From: Desulfobacteraceae bacterium
GTDB taxonomy: Bacteria; Desulfobacterota; Desulfobacteria; Desulfobacterales; SURF-15
Length of the DNA: 29,069 nt
Direction: 5' to 3'
Assembly (NCBI GenBank): GCA_003599475.1
Contig: QZKK01000255.1
Location: forward strand, 1-29,069
The notes under the pieces were generated by a model. That model did no database searches. It was not told the DNA's origin and worked only from the letters and a program-made list of their open reading frames with translations. The translations under genes were made by a program, and so were the position numbers. How positions within the stretch are numbered: position 1 is the first letter of the stretch; the number at the start of each line of letters is the position of its first letter. Shown one piece after another: positions 15,828 through 22,572 of the stretch.

Positions 15828-16134
15828 GGCCGAACCTCATCTCTATGAAAAGTTTGGCTATAAGGATCAAATTTTTCCCCAAAAGTCAACAAGAGATTTT
15901 TGCTAGTGAGCTCCTTCGGGTTCGCATGCAATGATTCGCAACGAGTTCCCTACAGACTCTGATCATTCGTAACATCGGGACATTCCGATTTTGGATTCGT
16001 GCAGCCTGTCACGTCCTAAAAAACGAGGGATTTCGAGAGTTTCGGATCAAGCGAGCTGAAGCCTTGACCTGAAGACGAGAGTTCTTCTCGGGAGTACCCC
16101 GTAGACCTGGAGGAGGTACCCCCGAGGACTCGCA
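15828..16134. other. ~300-base gap with a single hairpin
   Basis: No gene or convincing promoter seen. The right end holds the hairpin at 16,085-16,128 described separately; the rest is unremarkable. Confidence 0.6.
16085..16128 (-). terminator. Hairpin downstream of the NosL-like gene
   Basis: TTCTCGGGAGTACC (16,085-16,098) pairs with GGTACCCCCGAGGA (16,115-16,128): 14 positions with one A-C mismatch and one wobble, loop of 16. It starts 7 bases after the NosL stop on the minus strand. No T-run follows, so it may stabilise the message 3' end or act as a weak terminator. Confidence 0.45.
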
Positions 16135-16641
16135 TTACTGCATTTTGTGCATTTTCATCATCTTGCGTTTTTTCTGAATCATGAGGGTATCTTCATACAT
16201 GTCTTCAAATGCCGCTTTGACCGCCTCCTGATAGGTGGCCGGTCGTCCGCCGCTTTCGGCCATAAATTTATCGGCTGCATCCTTGGTTTCAAAGGCCCAC
16301 TTCGCCCGGGTGGTCATGACCCCCATCTTATCGCCGCCGATCACAAAGTACGCCTTGTCGGCATCGATCAGCTTCTTTGAGTTGTAATCCCCTACCGCAA
16401 CTTTGGCAACCGGCTTATCGATGTTCAAAGCCATATGAATCGCCGCGCAGTGAACGGAGCAGAGCCCGGCCTTGGAACCGTCTTCCTGTTCGACCACAAC
16501 CCATGAATGACCGAACTTGGCTTTCTGCATGCCGCAATACTGGCAGGATTCATCCTGGGCAAGAGCCGGTCCTGCCGACAAGATCAGCAGCAAGACGAGC
16601 GCCCCTGCAACTGTGTAGATACCGAATTTTAGACTTTTCAT
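16135..16641 (-). CDS. NosL-like copper-binding protein
   Basis: Resembles NosL, the copper chaperone for nitrous oxide reductase. Signal peptide at about 1-29 (VAGALVLLLILSAGPALA-Q) without a lipobox cysteine, whereas classical NosL is a lipoprotein. The mature part opens with SCQYCGMQ (C33, C36, M38), the family's Cys-x2-Cys-Gly-Met Cu(I) site, followed by a second SVHCAAIHM patch and YFVIGGDKMGVMTTRAKWAF. The tail is Lys/Met/His-rich (KKRKMMKMHKMQ), which could add metal sites. AGGAGG lies upstream of the ATG. No nosZ, nosD or nosF in the window; the neighbour upstream is a multiheme cytochrome, so a wider role in copper delivery to a respiratory enzyme is possible. Confidence 0.85.
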   Translation of the reverse strand: MKSLKFGIYTVAGALVLLLILSAGPALAQDESCQYCGMQKAKFGHSWVVVEQEDGSKAGLCSVHCAAIHMALNIDKPVAKVAVGDYNSKKLIDADKAYFVIGGDKMGVMTTRAKWAFETKDAADKFMAESGGRPATYQEAVKAAFEDMYEDTLMIQKKRKMMKMHKMQ

Positions 16642-16748
16642 CGATTTCTCCTCCTTGCTTCACATTGAACTTGGGCGAACTTAAAAAGAACTTTGATCCG
16701 TCTCTATCTATTTCGTCTATATGAACCTCATCCAAATAGCAACACCCC

Positions 16749-16790
16749 GACCAGGAATTTTCGGAAATCTAAATTCCGAAATTCCTGATC
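16749..16790. repeat. Long inverted repeat upstream of the NosL-like gene
   Basis: GACCAGGAATTTTCGGAA (16,749-16,766) pairs with TTCCGAAATTCCTGATC (16,774-16,790), a 17-bp stem with one bulged T, one G-T pair and a 7-base loop. About 108 bases before the NosL start. No T-run on either side; it could be an operator, a cruciform or a REP-like element. Confidence 0.6.
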
Positions 16791-17074
16791 GAGTACCTGG
16801 TAAAATTTGGGGGCGGCCTCCGGAATATGCCGAGACGCTGATATTTGCAGATCCAGTTAAACTACGAAACACACGAAAGAAAACGAACCTGGTCTGAGTG
16901 ATTTGTAGGAAGAAATGAATAATTGGGGACTGGATGCGATGCCGGCTAAAGATCCTAATCTTCAGCGTGGCCTAGTCCGGCATGAAAAGAACCGTTCTGT
17001 TTATACAGTCATTCAGGGGAAAGCCGGCTATGTTTCGGTGCATGGAGCGAACCATTTGCCTCCTTCGGTTTGAA

Positions 17075-17104
17075 ACGCTCCTGCGGCGTGACCCGCAGGA
17101 GCGT
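17075..17104 (-). terminator. Rho-independent terminator of the multiheme cytochrome gene
   Basis: ACGCTCCTGCGG (17,075-17,086) and CCGCAGGAGCGT (17,093-17,104) form a perfect 12-bp GC-rich stem with a 6-base loop, 36 bases past the cytochrome stop. On the minus strand the stem is followed only by a short T tract (TTTC). It suggests the cytochrome and NosL-like genes are separate transcripts. Confidence 0.7.
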
Positions 17105-17140
17105 GGGAAGGAAATGAGGGGAACGATCATCGGCGGCAAT

Positions 17141-18709
17141 TCAGCGGTCTTTCCTCCTTTTTTGTCGATCTTCCGAATTCTCGCTGAGGCTCTCTTGCCC
17201 CGGCAATGTCAGATTTCTCTCAGGCCTCGAGAAGGCATGGCACCACGAACAATCGAATTTTTTATCCTTCACATGCTTTTCATGGATGGTCTTGAAGGGT
17301 TTTCGTTCTTTGGACCGGTGGCATTGGAGGCAGGTTCCGCCCTCCTCCTTTGGACCGTATCCGAGTTCCCCTTTGAGGTCCATACGTTCGGTGCTCTGGT
17401 GGCAATTGCTGCACTTCAAAGCATCGGATGCGGGCGGGATGCCATGATTCAAGAGACCGTATGTATCGGTAAGTACCCATTCGTAAGCCTCGCCCGCCGG
17501 CAATCCCATGTTGACCAGCCCGTTTTCGATGGATTTCGTCACATCTCCTGACTTCTTGAGGTATTCGAGGGTGTCCACTGCAATCAGCCTGTTGTCTGCG
17601 ATCGTCTTGGGTTGGAACGCGGTCTTGTGCTTGAACGGATAGAGCCTGCTTGCCGGATCATCGACATTTCCTATCGGCCGGGAGGTCGGGTACAGATCAT
17701 TTTCCGAATCGTATGTTCTGCCGGCATCGTCTCCCAAAAGCGAATTTTCGCTCAAGCGATTCCAGAACCGGTATTTCGGGACAAGGTCGGCCGCTTTCTC
17801 CGTGTACGGGTGTCCGGGACCGGAGATTCCGTCGGCTTCGGTTCCGTCGTGGTGCCCGCGCCAATCCCTGTGAGTCTCGGTCGCAACCTTCGCATAGGTC
17901 GGGAGGTGACAGGTCTGGCAAGCGACCCGCTTTACATGGGTGCCGATGCTCTGGTTCGAATGCCCCCGAGCGGAATCCTTCCCTGTATGGCAAACTGTAC
18001 AGGCCACCTCCGCACCGCGGTCCGGATCGTCGGTGGCGCGCAGGTCGGAACCCTTTCCGATCACTCGATGATTCCGGAAGGTATGGCAGGATTGGCAGAC
18101 CAGATCGGCTTTGCCGGTGTTCATGTGGACATCAAATTCCGGATCTGCATTGTCGATCGATGCGAGGGAAATGTCTCCCCGTTTGACTCCGTCACCGCCG
18201 CCCGCTTTGGCGTGGCAGGACAGGCAGTTGGCACGGATTGGCTTGTGAATGTTTCGAACCAGCATGTCATCCGGAACGGCAACGCCCATGGATCCATCGG
18301 CAAGTCTGGTCCTTTTCGCGGCATAGCCTGCATTGTGGCATACCAGGCAATCGATATTTTCGAAGCCGGCCAGAGGGTCGTCGGGTCTTTTTCCCTTGCC
18401 GGCGTGGCAGGAGCCGCATACGGGCCAGTCTCCGAGGATGTTGATGCAGTAGCTGTTTACCGAGTTCGTCAGCTTTCCCTGCTGAACCTCTTTGCCGTTT
18501 ACCATATCGGGGGCATCCCCCATCCACCGGTAGTGGATCGACTGAAATGCATCCTCTGCCTCGTTCCGATGGCAGGATATGCAATTTCCCGGATAATCCG
18601 AATACCGCAGATTCGCATGGGGATTTTCGCCTGTGTCTGCGAATGAAGAAGAAAAACCTGAGAAAACGAAGATCCCGACCCATAAAAGAAGGAAATGTTT
18701 TACTTTCAA
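17141..18709 (-). CDS. Ten-heme c-type cytochrome of the octaheme tetrathionate reductase (OTR) family
   Basis: Periplasmic multiheme cytochrome; OTR enzymes reduce tetrathionate, nitrite and hydroxylamine in vitro. Signal peptide 1-24. Ten CxxCH motifs, first Cys at 43, 98, 121, 162, 205, 237, 264, 433, 460 and 487. Family signatures include NIDCLVCHNAGY, AGGGDGVKRGDISLA, DPEFDVHM, VACTVCHTGK, HVKRVACQTCHLPTYAKVATET and YGLLNHGIPPASDALKCSNCH followed by ERMDLKGELGYG. The last two hemes lie beyond the usual OTR end and form an extra C-terminal module. The start is TTG at 18,709, supported by AGGAG 7 bases upstream. It has its own terminator. Expected electron donor is the quinol pool or periplasmic cytochromes; the physiological substrate is not shown by sequence. 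Confidence 0.88.
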   Translation of the reverse strand: MKVKHFLLLWVGIFVFSGFSSSFADTGENPHANLRYSDYPGNCISCHRNEAEDAFQSIHYRWMGDAPDMVNGKEVQQGKLTNSVNSYCINILGDWPVCGSCHAGKGKRPDDPLAGFENIDCLVCHNAGYAAKRTRLADGSMGVAVPDDMLVRNIHKPIRANCLSCHAKAGGGDGVKRGDISLASIDNADPEFDVHMNTGKADLVCQSCHTFRNHRVIGKGSDLRATDDPDRGAEVACTVCHTGKDSARGHSNQSIGTHVKRVACQTCHLPTYAKVATETHRDWRGHHDGTEADGISGPGHPYTEKAADLVPKYRFWNRLSENSLLGDDAGRTYDSENDLYPTSRPIGNVDDPASRLYPFKHKTAFQPKTIADNRLIAVDTLEYLKKSGDVTKSIENGLVNMGLPAGEAYEWVLTDTYGLLNHGIPPASDALKCSNCHQSTERMDLKGELGYGPKEEGGTCLQCHRSKERKPFKTIHEKHVKDKKFDCSWCHAFSRPERNLTLPGQESLSENSEDRQKRRKDR

Positions 18710-19067
18710 GTGCGCTCTCCTTTGCCTTATGAGTGTTTTTTGAGTTCGGAAACATCTTTTTTAGCCAGCAATTTGGGTGCCATAACAATTTTTCCATGTA
18801 ATTTCAGATAGCTTAATAAAAAAGCAACTCCAACAAGGCAACCGGTTACCCCCATTTCAACTTCTTCTGTATGGCTTTTCAAACACTTCCTTGCTCAATT
18901 GATTAATCATTTGCTTAATTTCTGCCCATCAGGTATTCATCGCGCATTTGAGCCGCTCAGCTCCCGGGGCATCGTCCACGGGTCTCCGCGCTCGGGCAGC
19001 GGGATCTTCGAGCGATTCCCCGTAGTCAGGTTTTTATCAGGAACGAATATGAAAGGATGCCATTAAA
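18710..19067. promoter_or_regulatory. Divergent regulatory region between cytochrome and sigma-54 regulator
   Basis: About 360 AT-rich bases. The clearest element is TTGCTCAATT (18,891-18,900) repeated as TTGCTTAATT (18,911-18,920), exactly 20 bases apart, on either side of the perfect palindrome TGATTAATCA (18,900-18,909), which extends to CAA-N-TGATTAATCA-N-TTG. This is a good candidate operator. No strong sigma-70 promoter seen; a weak sigma-54-like match is listed among the rejected items. Confidence 0.5.
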
Positions 19068-20456
19068 ATGCAGGCCCTGGATGTCAGCCTCTATTTTTCC
19101 GAAATCGCAAAACAGCTTCATGAAGCAATCCTCATCGTAGGAACGGATGGTAAAATCGTTTTTGCCAATCGATCCATGGAAAGCCTGATCGGATTCTCTG
19201 CAAGAGAAATCGAAGGCTCCCCTTGCACGGTACTTGGGTGCGATGCGTGCCACATCCTGCGATCTGAGACCCAGGATGCATGGTGCGCGCTCTTTATCAA
19301 AGGACGTGTCCGGGGCAAGCGGTGCATGCTGACCCGCAAAGACGGCACGTTTGTCTCCACCATGAAGAATGCATCTCTCATCCGGAATGCAAAGGGAAAA
19401 ACGGTGGCCGCAGTCGAGACCTTCGGAGATCTCACGGAATCGGATATAAAAGATGCAAAAATCCTGGAGTTGACCCGTGCCCTGCAGGAGCAAGGCGCTT
19501 TTTGCGGAATCGTCGGAGAAAGCCGGGCGATGAAAGATGTATTTCAACTGATCGAAAAGGCAGCCCGAAGCGATGCCAACATCCTGATCACCGGGGAAAG
19601 CGGCACCGGAAAGGAGTTGGTTGCAAGCGCGCTGCACGAAACGGGAAAGAGAAAATCCCGTCCTTTTATCAAGATCAACTGTTCGGCACTGAGCGAATCG
19701 CTCATCGAAAGCGAACTGTTCGGTCATGCAAAGGGGGCTTTCACGGGGGCTTACCAGCACAGAAAAGGGCTTTTCGAAATGGCAGACGGAGGGGATGTCT
19801 TCCTCGATGAAATCGGCGAGATCGCCACAGGGACGCAGGCAAAGCTCCTGCGGGTCGTAGAAAACAAGCAGTTGGAGCGGGTGGGCGATCATAAATCCCT
19901 GTATGTGGACGTTCGGGTGATCGCCGCAACCAATCGGAATCTGGACCTGCAGATTGCCGAAGGACTGTTCAGGCCCGACCTGTACTACCGGCTGAATGTT
20001 TTTCCCATTCATCTCCCCCCTCTGAACGAAAGAAGGGAGGATATCCCTCTTCTGGCATATTCTTTTATTGAGGAGTTCCGGAAAAAATTCAACCATGACC
20101 GCCTTCAGATATCTCCTGCCGTGATGGCTCTCCTCGCGCAGTACCATTGGCCCGGCAACGTACGGGAGCTCAGAAGCGTGCTTGAGTACGCATCGATTCT
20201 ATCCGATTCCGGTATGATCGAGCTGCACGATCTGCCGAATCGTTACCAGGAGCTCTTTATGAAAATGAATGAAAAGGAGGCAGATTCGAACCCTGCAGGA
20301 GACGGTGAATGTGAAGAAAAGATCCGGCTCGTCAATGCCCTGGAGCAGTCCGGCGGAAATCAGAGCCGGGCGGCAGCCCGCCTCGGCGTCCATCGCATGA
20401 CAGTCTGGAACCGCATGCGAAAATACGGCATCACATCGAAAAGGGTCCTTGGTTGA
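19068..20456 (+). CDS. PAS-containing sigma-54-dependent transcriptional activator
   Basis: Enhancer-binding protein, 462 aa. N-terminal PAS domain (about 10-125) with five cysteines: C53, C58, C61, C73 and C86 (CTVLGCDACH ... WCALF ... KRCML), suggesting an Fe-S or thiol sensor. AAA+ domain from about 147: Walker A GESGTGKE (176-183), the sigma-54 contact loop GAFTGA (223-228), Walker B GGDVFLDEIGE, sensor AATNRNLDLQ and RPDLYYRLNVFPI. A Fis-type helix-turn-helix ends the protein (NQSRAAARLGVHRMTVWNRM). AAGGA is 10 bases before the ATG. It has no receiver domain, so it senses a signal directly. It lies 185 bases before the TRAP genes in the same direction, the usual sign of a local regulator. 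Confidence 0.95.
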   Translation: MQALDVSLYFSEIAKQLHEAILIVGTDGKIVFANRSMESLIGFSAREIEGSPCTVLGCDACHILRSETQDAWCALFIKGRVRGKRCMLTRKDGTFVSTMKNASLIRNAKGKTVAAVETFGDLTESDIKDAKILELTRALQEQGAFCGIVGESRAMKDVFQLIEKAARSDANILITGESGTGKELVASALHETGKRKSRPFIKINCSALSESLIESELFGHAKGAFTGAYQHRKGLFEMADGGDVFLDEIGEIATGTQAKLLRVVENKQLERVGDHKSLYVDVRVIAATNRNLDLQIAEGLFRPDLYYRLNVFPIHLPPLNERREDIPLLAYSFIEEFRKKFNHDRLQISPAVMALLAQYHWPGNVRELRSVLEYASILSDSGMIELHDLPNRYQELFMKMNEKEADSNPAGDGECEEKIRLVNALEQSGGNQSRAAARLGVHRMTVWNRMRKYGITSKRVLG

Positions 20457-20470
20457 TTTTTGGTTGATTC

Positions 20471-20499
20471 TTGACAGACTCAAGCCGGATTGATAGAAG
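20471..20499 (+). promoter_or_regulatory. Sigma-70-like promoter of the TRAP transporter genes
   Basis: TTGACA (20,471-20,476), a 17-base spacer and TAGAAG (20,494-20,499), about 140 bases before dctP. The -10 box overlaps an inverted repeat GATAGA/TCTATC (20,492-20,497 and 20,508-20,513) that could be an operator. No good sigma-54 box (GG-N10-GC) was found between the regulator and dctP. Confidence 0.55.
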
Positions 20500-20641
20500 C
20501 TTTTAGATCTATCGGCAGATTCGACTGAAGGCCTGCGTATCCCTCCCTTCGATTCTACTTCTACACGGAGAGCGGGCATGCGCTGCTGAATATAAAGGTT
20601 CCCTTCTGGATTTGATGGTTTAAACCGAAACGGAGGTAAGT

Positions 20642-21628
20642 ATGAAAGGGAAAAAAATCGTATTGGCAATGATCGGTTTTCTAGTGGTATTCGGAATCGG
20701 CGGCATAGTTCATGCCAAACCGATTGAGCTCGCTTTTGCGCTCCACACCGCTCCTGGGGGACCGGACCACATGGCCGTCGAGGTCTTCAAGGGACTGGTC
20801 GAGTCCAGAAGCAAGGGAGCGCTTCAGGTCACGCTCTTTCCGGGGGCGCAGCTCGGAGGAGAACGGGACAACCTCGAGCAGCTCAAGCGGGGTGAAGTCG
20901 CCTTGACCCAGTCCGGAGACCTTTGCGTTTCCCTCTATGCCCCCGAGTACGGGCCGATGATCATCCCGTTTGTTTTTCCGACCGTCGAAAACGTATTTCA
21001 GGCATGGGACGGGAGTATCGGAACCAATATCAAGAAAGCATTTCTGGAAAAGGGCGGAATTCATCTGGTGGGGATTCAGCGGCGCGGCTCGCGCATGCTT
21101 ACGGCAAAAAAGGCGATCCAGTCGCCGGACGACATGAAGGGGCTTAAAATCAGGGTGCCGGAAATTCCCACATGGGTGGAAGTGTGGAAAGAACTCGGCG
21201 GGCTGCCCACCGTCGTGTCCTGGCCGGAGGTCTTCGGTGCGCTTCAAACCGGTGTGGTCGAGGCCCAGGAAAACCCGCTTTATCTGATCTACACCACCAA
21301 ACTCTATGAGGTTCAAAACCATGTCATGTTGACGGCCCATGTTCAAGCCTGCTTCCACTGGATCATGAGCGACAAGGTGCTCAAATCCCTTTCGAAGGAT
21401 CTGCAGGAGATCGTTTTGAGCTCGGCCGCGCAGGCTTCGGAATACGGGGATATGCTCACGGCCAAACAGGATGAGGGATACAAAAAGAAACTGCAGGAAG
21501 CCGGAATGAAAGTGGTCCCGGTGGACCCGAAACCGTTTATGGCAAAGGCGCAGCCTGCCATCGAGCGCATCCGGCAGAAATGGGCGCCTGGGGTGTATGA
21601 AGAAGTTCAAAAAATCATCAACCCATAG
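20642..21628 (+). CDS. dctP: TRAP transporter solute-binding protein DctP
   Basis: Periplasmic receptor of a tripartite ATP-independent periplasmic transporter, 328 aa. Signal peptide 1-25 (VLAMIGFLVVFGIGGIVHA). Family motifs: FPGAQLGGERDNLEQLKRGEVAL, RRGSRMLTAKKAI (148-159), DDMKGLKIRVPEIP with the ligand-carboxylate Arg at about R171, and VFGALQTGVVEAQENP with the usual Asn at about N211. The retained Arg indicates an organic acid ligand; which one cannot be told. GGAGG lies 5 bases before the ATG. It is separated from dctQ by a strong hairpin that may favour extra receptor production. Confidence 0.95.
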   Translation: MKGKKIVLAMIGFLVVFGIGGIVHAKPIELAFALHTAPGGPDHMAVEVFKGLVESRSKGALQVTLFPGAQLGGERDNLEQLKRGEVALTQSGDLCVSLYAPEYGPMIIPFVFPTVENVFQAWDGSIGTNIKKAFLEKGGIHLVGIQRRGSRMLTAKKAIQSPDDMKGLKIRVPEIPTWVEVWKELGGLPTVVSWPEVFGALQTGVVEAQENPLYLIYTTKLYEVQNHVMLTAHVQACFHWIMSDKVLKSLSKDLQEIVLSSAAQASEYGDMLTAKQDEGYKKKLQEAGMKVVPVDPKPFMAKAQPAIERIRQKWAPGVYEEVQKIINP

Positions 21629-21702
21629 ACCGCTCATTTTCAGATACGGTTTCCGGCGCACCTGTCTTCACCATGTGCCGGGGAATATCGGTTCCGGTTC
21701 AA

Positions 21703-21744
21703 CGGTGGTGAGGCCGTAAGGCTTCCCCGGCGCCCTCACCACCG
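21703..21744 (+). terminator. Hairpin between dctP and dctQ
   Basis: CGGTGGTGAGG (21,703-21,713) and CCTCACCACCG (21,734-21,744) are perfect 11-bp complements with a 20-base loop. There is no T-run, so partial attenuation or protection of the dctP message 3' end is more likely than full termination. This would yield more binding protein than membrane subunits. Confidence 0.6.
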
Positions 21745-21794
21745 GTTTCTGCCGACAGCCATCTTCGCACCCATTTCGCAGGACGTGGACTCTC

Positions 21795-22328
21795 ATGACC
21801 AATCCGAAAGCGGAAACGGCATCCTGGCTTTCCCGGTTCACTTCTTCTCGCGCGGTAAAGATTTTATCGAGGCTATTCGATGACCTCGCCCTGATTTTCT
21901 TCGTTGCTCTCGTCGTGGTCGCCACCACGCAGGTGCTCTTCCGCTATGTTCTGGTGCTGCCCCTCCCCTGGACGGAGGAACTCGCCCGATTTCTTCTGGT
22001 GTGGGTTACTTTCCTGGGAGCAGCCAGCATCACCAGACGAAAAATGCACATTCGTGTGGACTATTTCTCCGCCAGGTTCTCCCTTAGATTGCAAACGATC
22101 CTCCGGATGATCATCTATCTTCTGATCTTTCTTTTTTTGATCATCCTTTTCTTCGGAATCATCGTTATGATGATCGATTCGTGGCCGGTGCACGCTGGAA
22201 CGATGCCATGGCTGAGCATGTCCTTTGTTTATCTGGGCGCAGGCATCGGGGTCGCATTGATGATCTGCATCGTATTCGATCAACTGGCATCCGCTTCGAC
22301 AAGTGTCATACGGAAGAACTGGTCTTGA
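21795..22328 (+). CDS. dctQ: TRAP transporter small permease DctQ
   Basis: Four-helix inner-membrane subunit, 177 aa, with TMs at about 31-53, 66-80, 98-125 and 141-165. Carries the family stretch PLPWTEELARFLLVWVTFLGA followed by KMHIRVDYF. The start ATG has only a weak ribosome site (AGGA 11 bases upstream). It sits between dctP and dctM, but a 244-base gap follows instead of the usual short spacing or overlap with dctM. Confidence 0.93.
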   Translation: MTNPKAETASWLSRFTSSRAVKILSRLFDDLALIFFVALVVVATTQVLFRYVLVLPLPWTEELARFLLVWVTFLGAASITRRKMHIRVDYFSARFSLRLQTILRMIIYLLIFLFLIILFFGIIVMMIDSWPVHAGTMPWLSMSFVYLGAGIGVALMICIVFDQLASASTSVIRKNWS

Positions 22329-22524
22329 TTCGTTAATATATACAATTCTGCCGTCAATCCCGAGGCTCCTTGACCGAACTGGATCGACCATGTCGATATA
22401 GCCGAAGAATGTGAATACATATCATCGGAAACAGCGACTGAGTTGATCACCGAAATAGAATCAACAATCCAGATCTTAAACGGATATATAGGATACCTCA
22501 AAGGTAGAAAAGAAGAGTCATAGG

Positions 22525-22561
22525 TCTCGAATCAACGAACCAACGAATCAACGAGTCAAGG
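22525..22561 (+). repeat. CAACGAATCAACGA word repeat in the dctQ-dctM gap
   Basis: TCGAATCAACGAACCAACGA then ATCAACGAGTCAAGG: four near-copies of an 8-base word ending 11 bases before the dctM start. Its AAGGA end serves as the dctM Shine-Dalgarno. The rest of the 244-base gap (22,329-22,572) holds no gene. Confidence 0.7.
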
Positions 22562-22572
22562 ATTTAGCCGTT

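Larger units (their letters stand above)
16642..17140. other. ~500-base gap between cytochrome and NosL-like genes
   Basis: Holds the NosL Shine-Dalgarno (AGGAGG), a long inverted repeat (16,749-16,790) and the cytochrome terminator (17,075-17,104). No ORF in it resembles a protein. Confidence 0.6.

Noticed and set aside
17612..18646. 344-codon open frame on the plus strand
   Set aside because: It is antisense to the ten-heme cytochrome, whose CxxCH motifs and signal peptide are unmistakable.
18838..18851. Sigma-54 promoter for the ten-heme cytochrome (minus strand GG-N10-GC with TTGC)
   Set aside because: The -12 TTGC and the -24 GG fit, but the CAC of TGGCAC is absent, so it is a weak match that could be chance.
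19026..20147. 373-codon open frame on the minus strand
   Set aside because: Antisense to the sigma-54 activator, whose AAA+ motifs are clear.
20577..20595. Sigma-54 box near GAGCGGGCATGCGCTGCTGA upstream of dctP
   Set aside because: The GG and GC doublets do not have the required 10-base spacing in any register.
20681..21661. 326-codon open frame on the minus strand
   Set aside because: Antisense shadow of dctP with no recognisable protein features.
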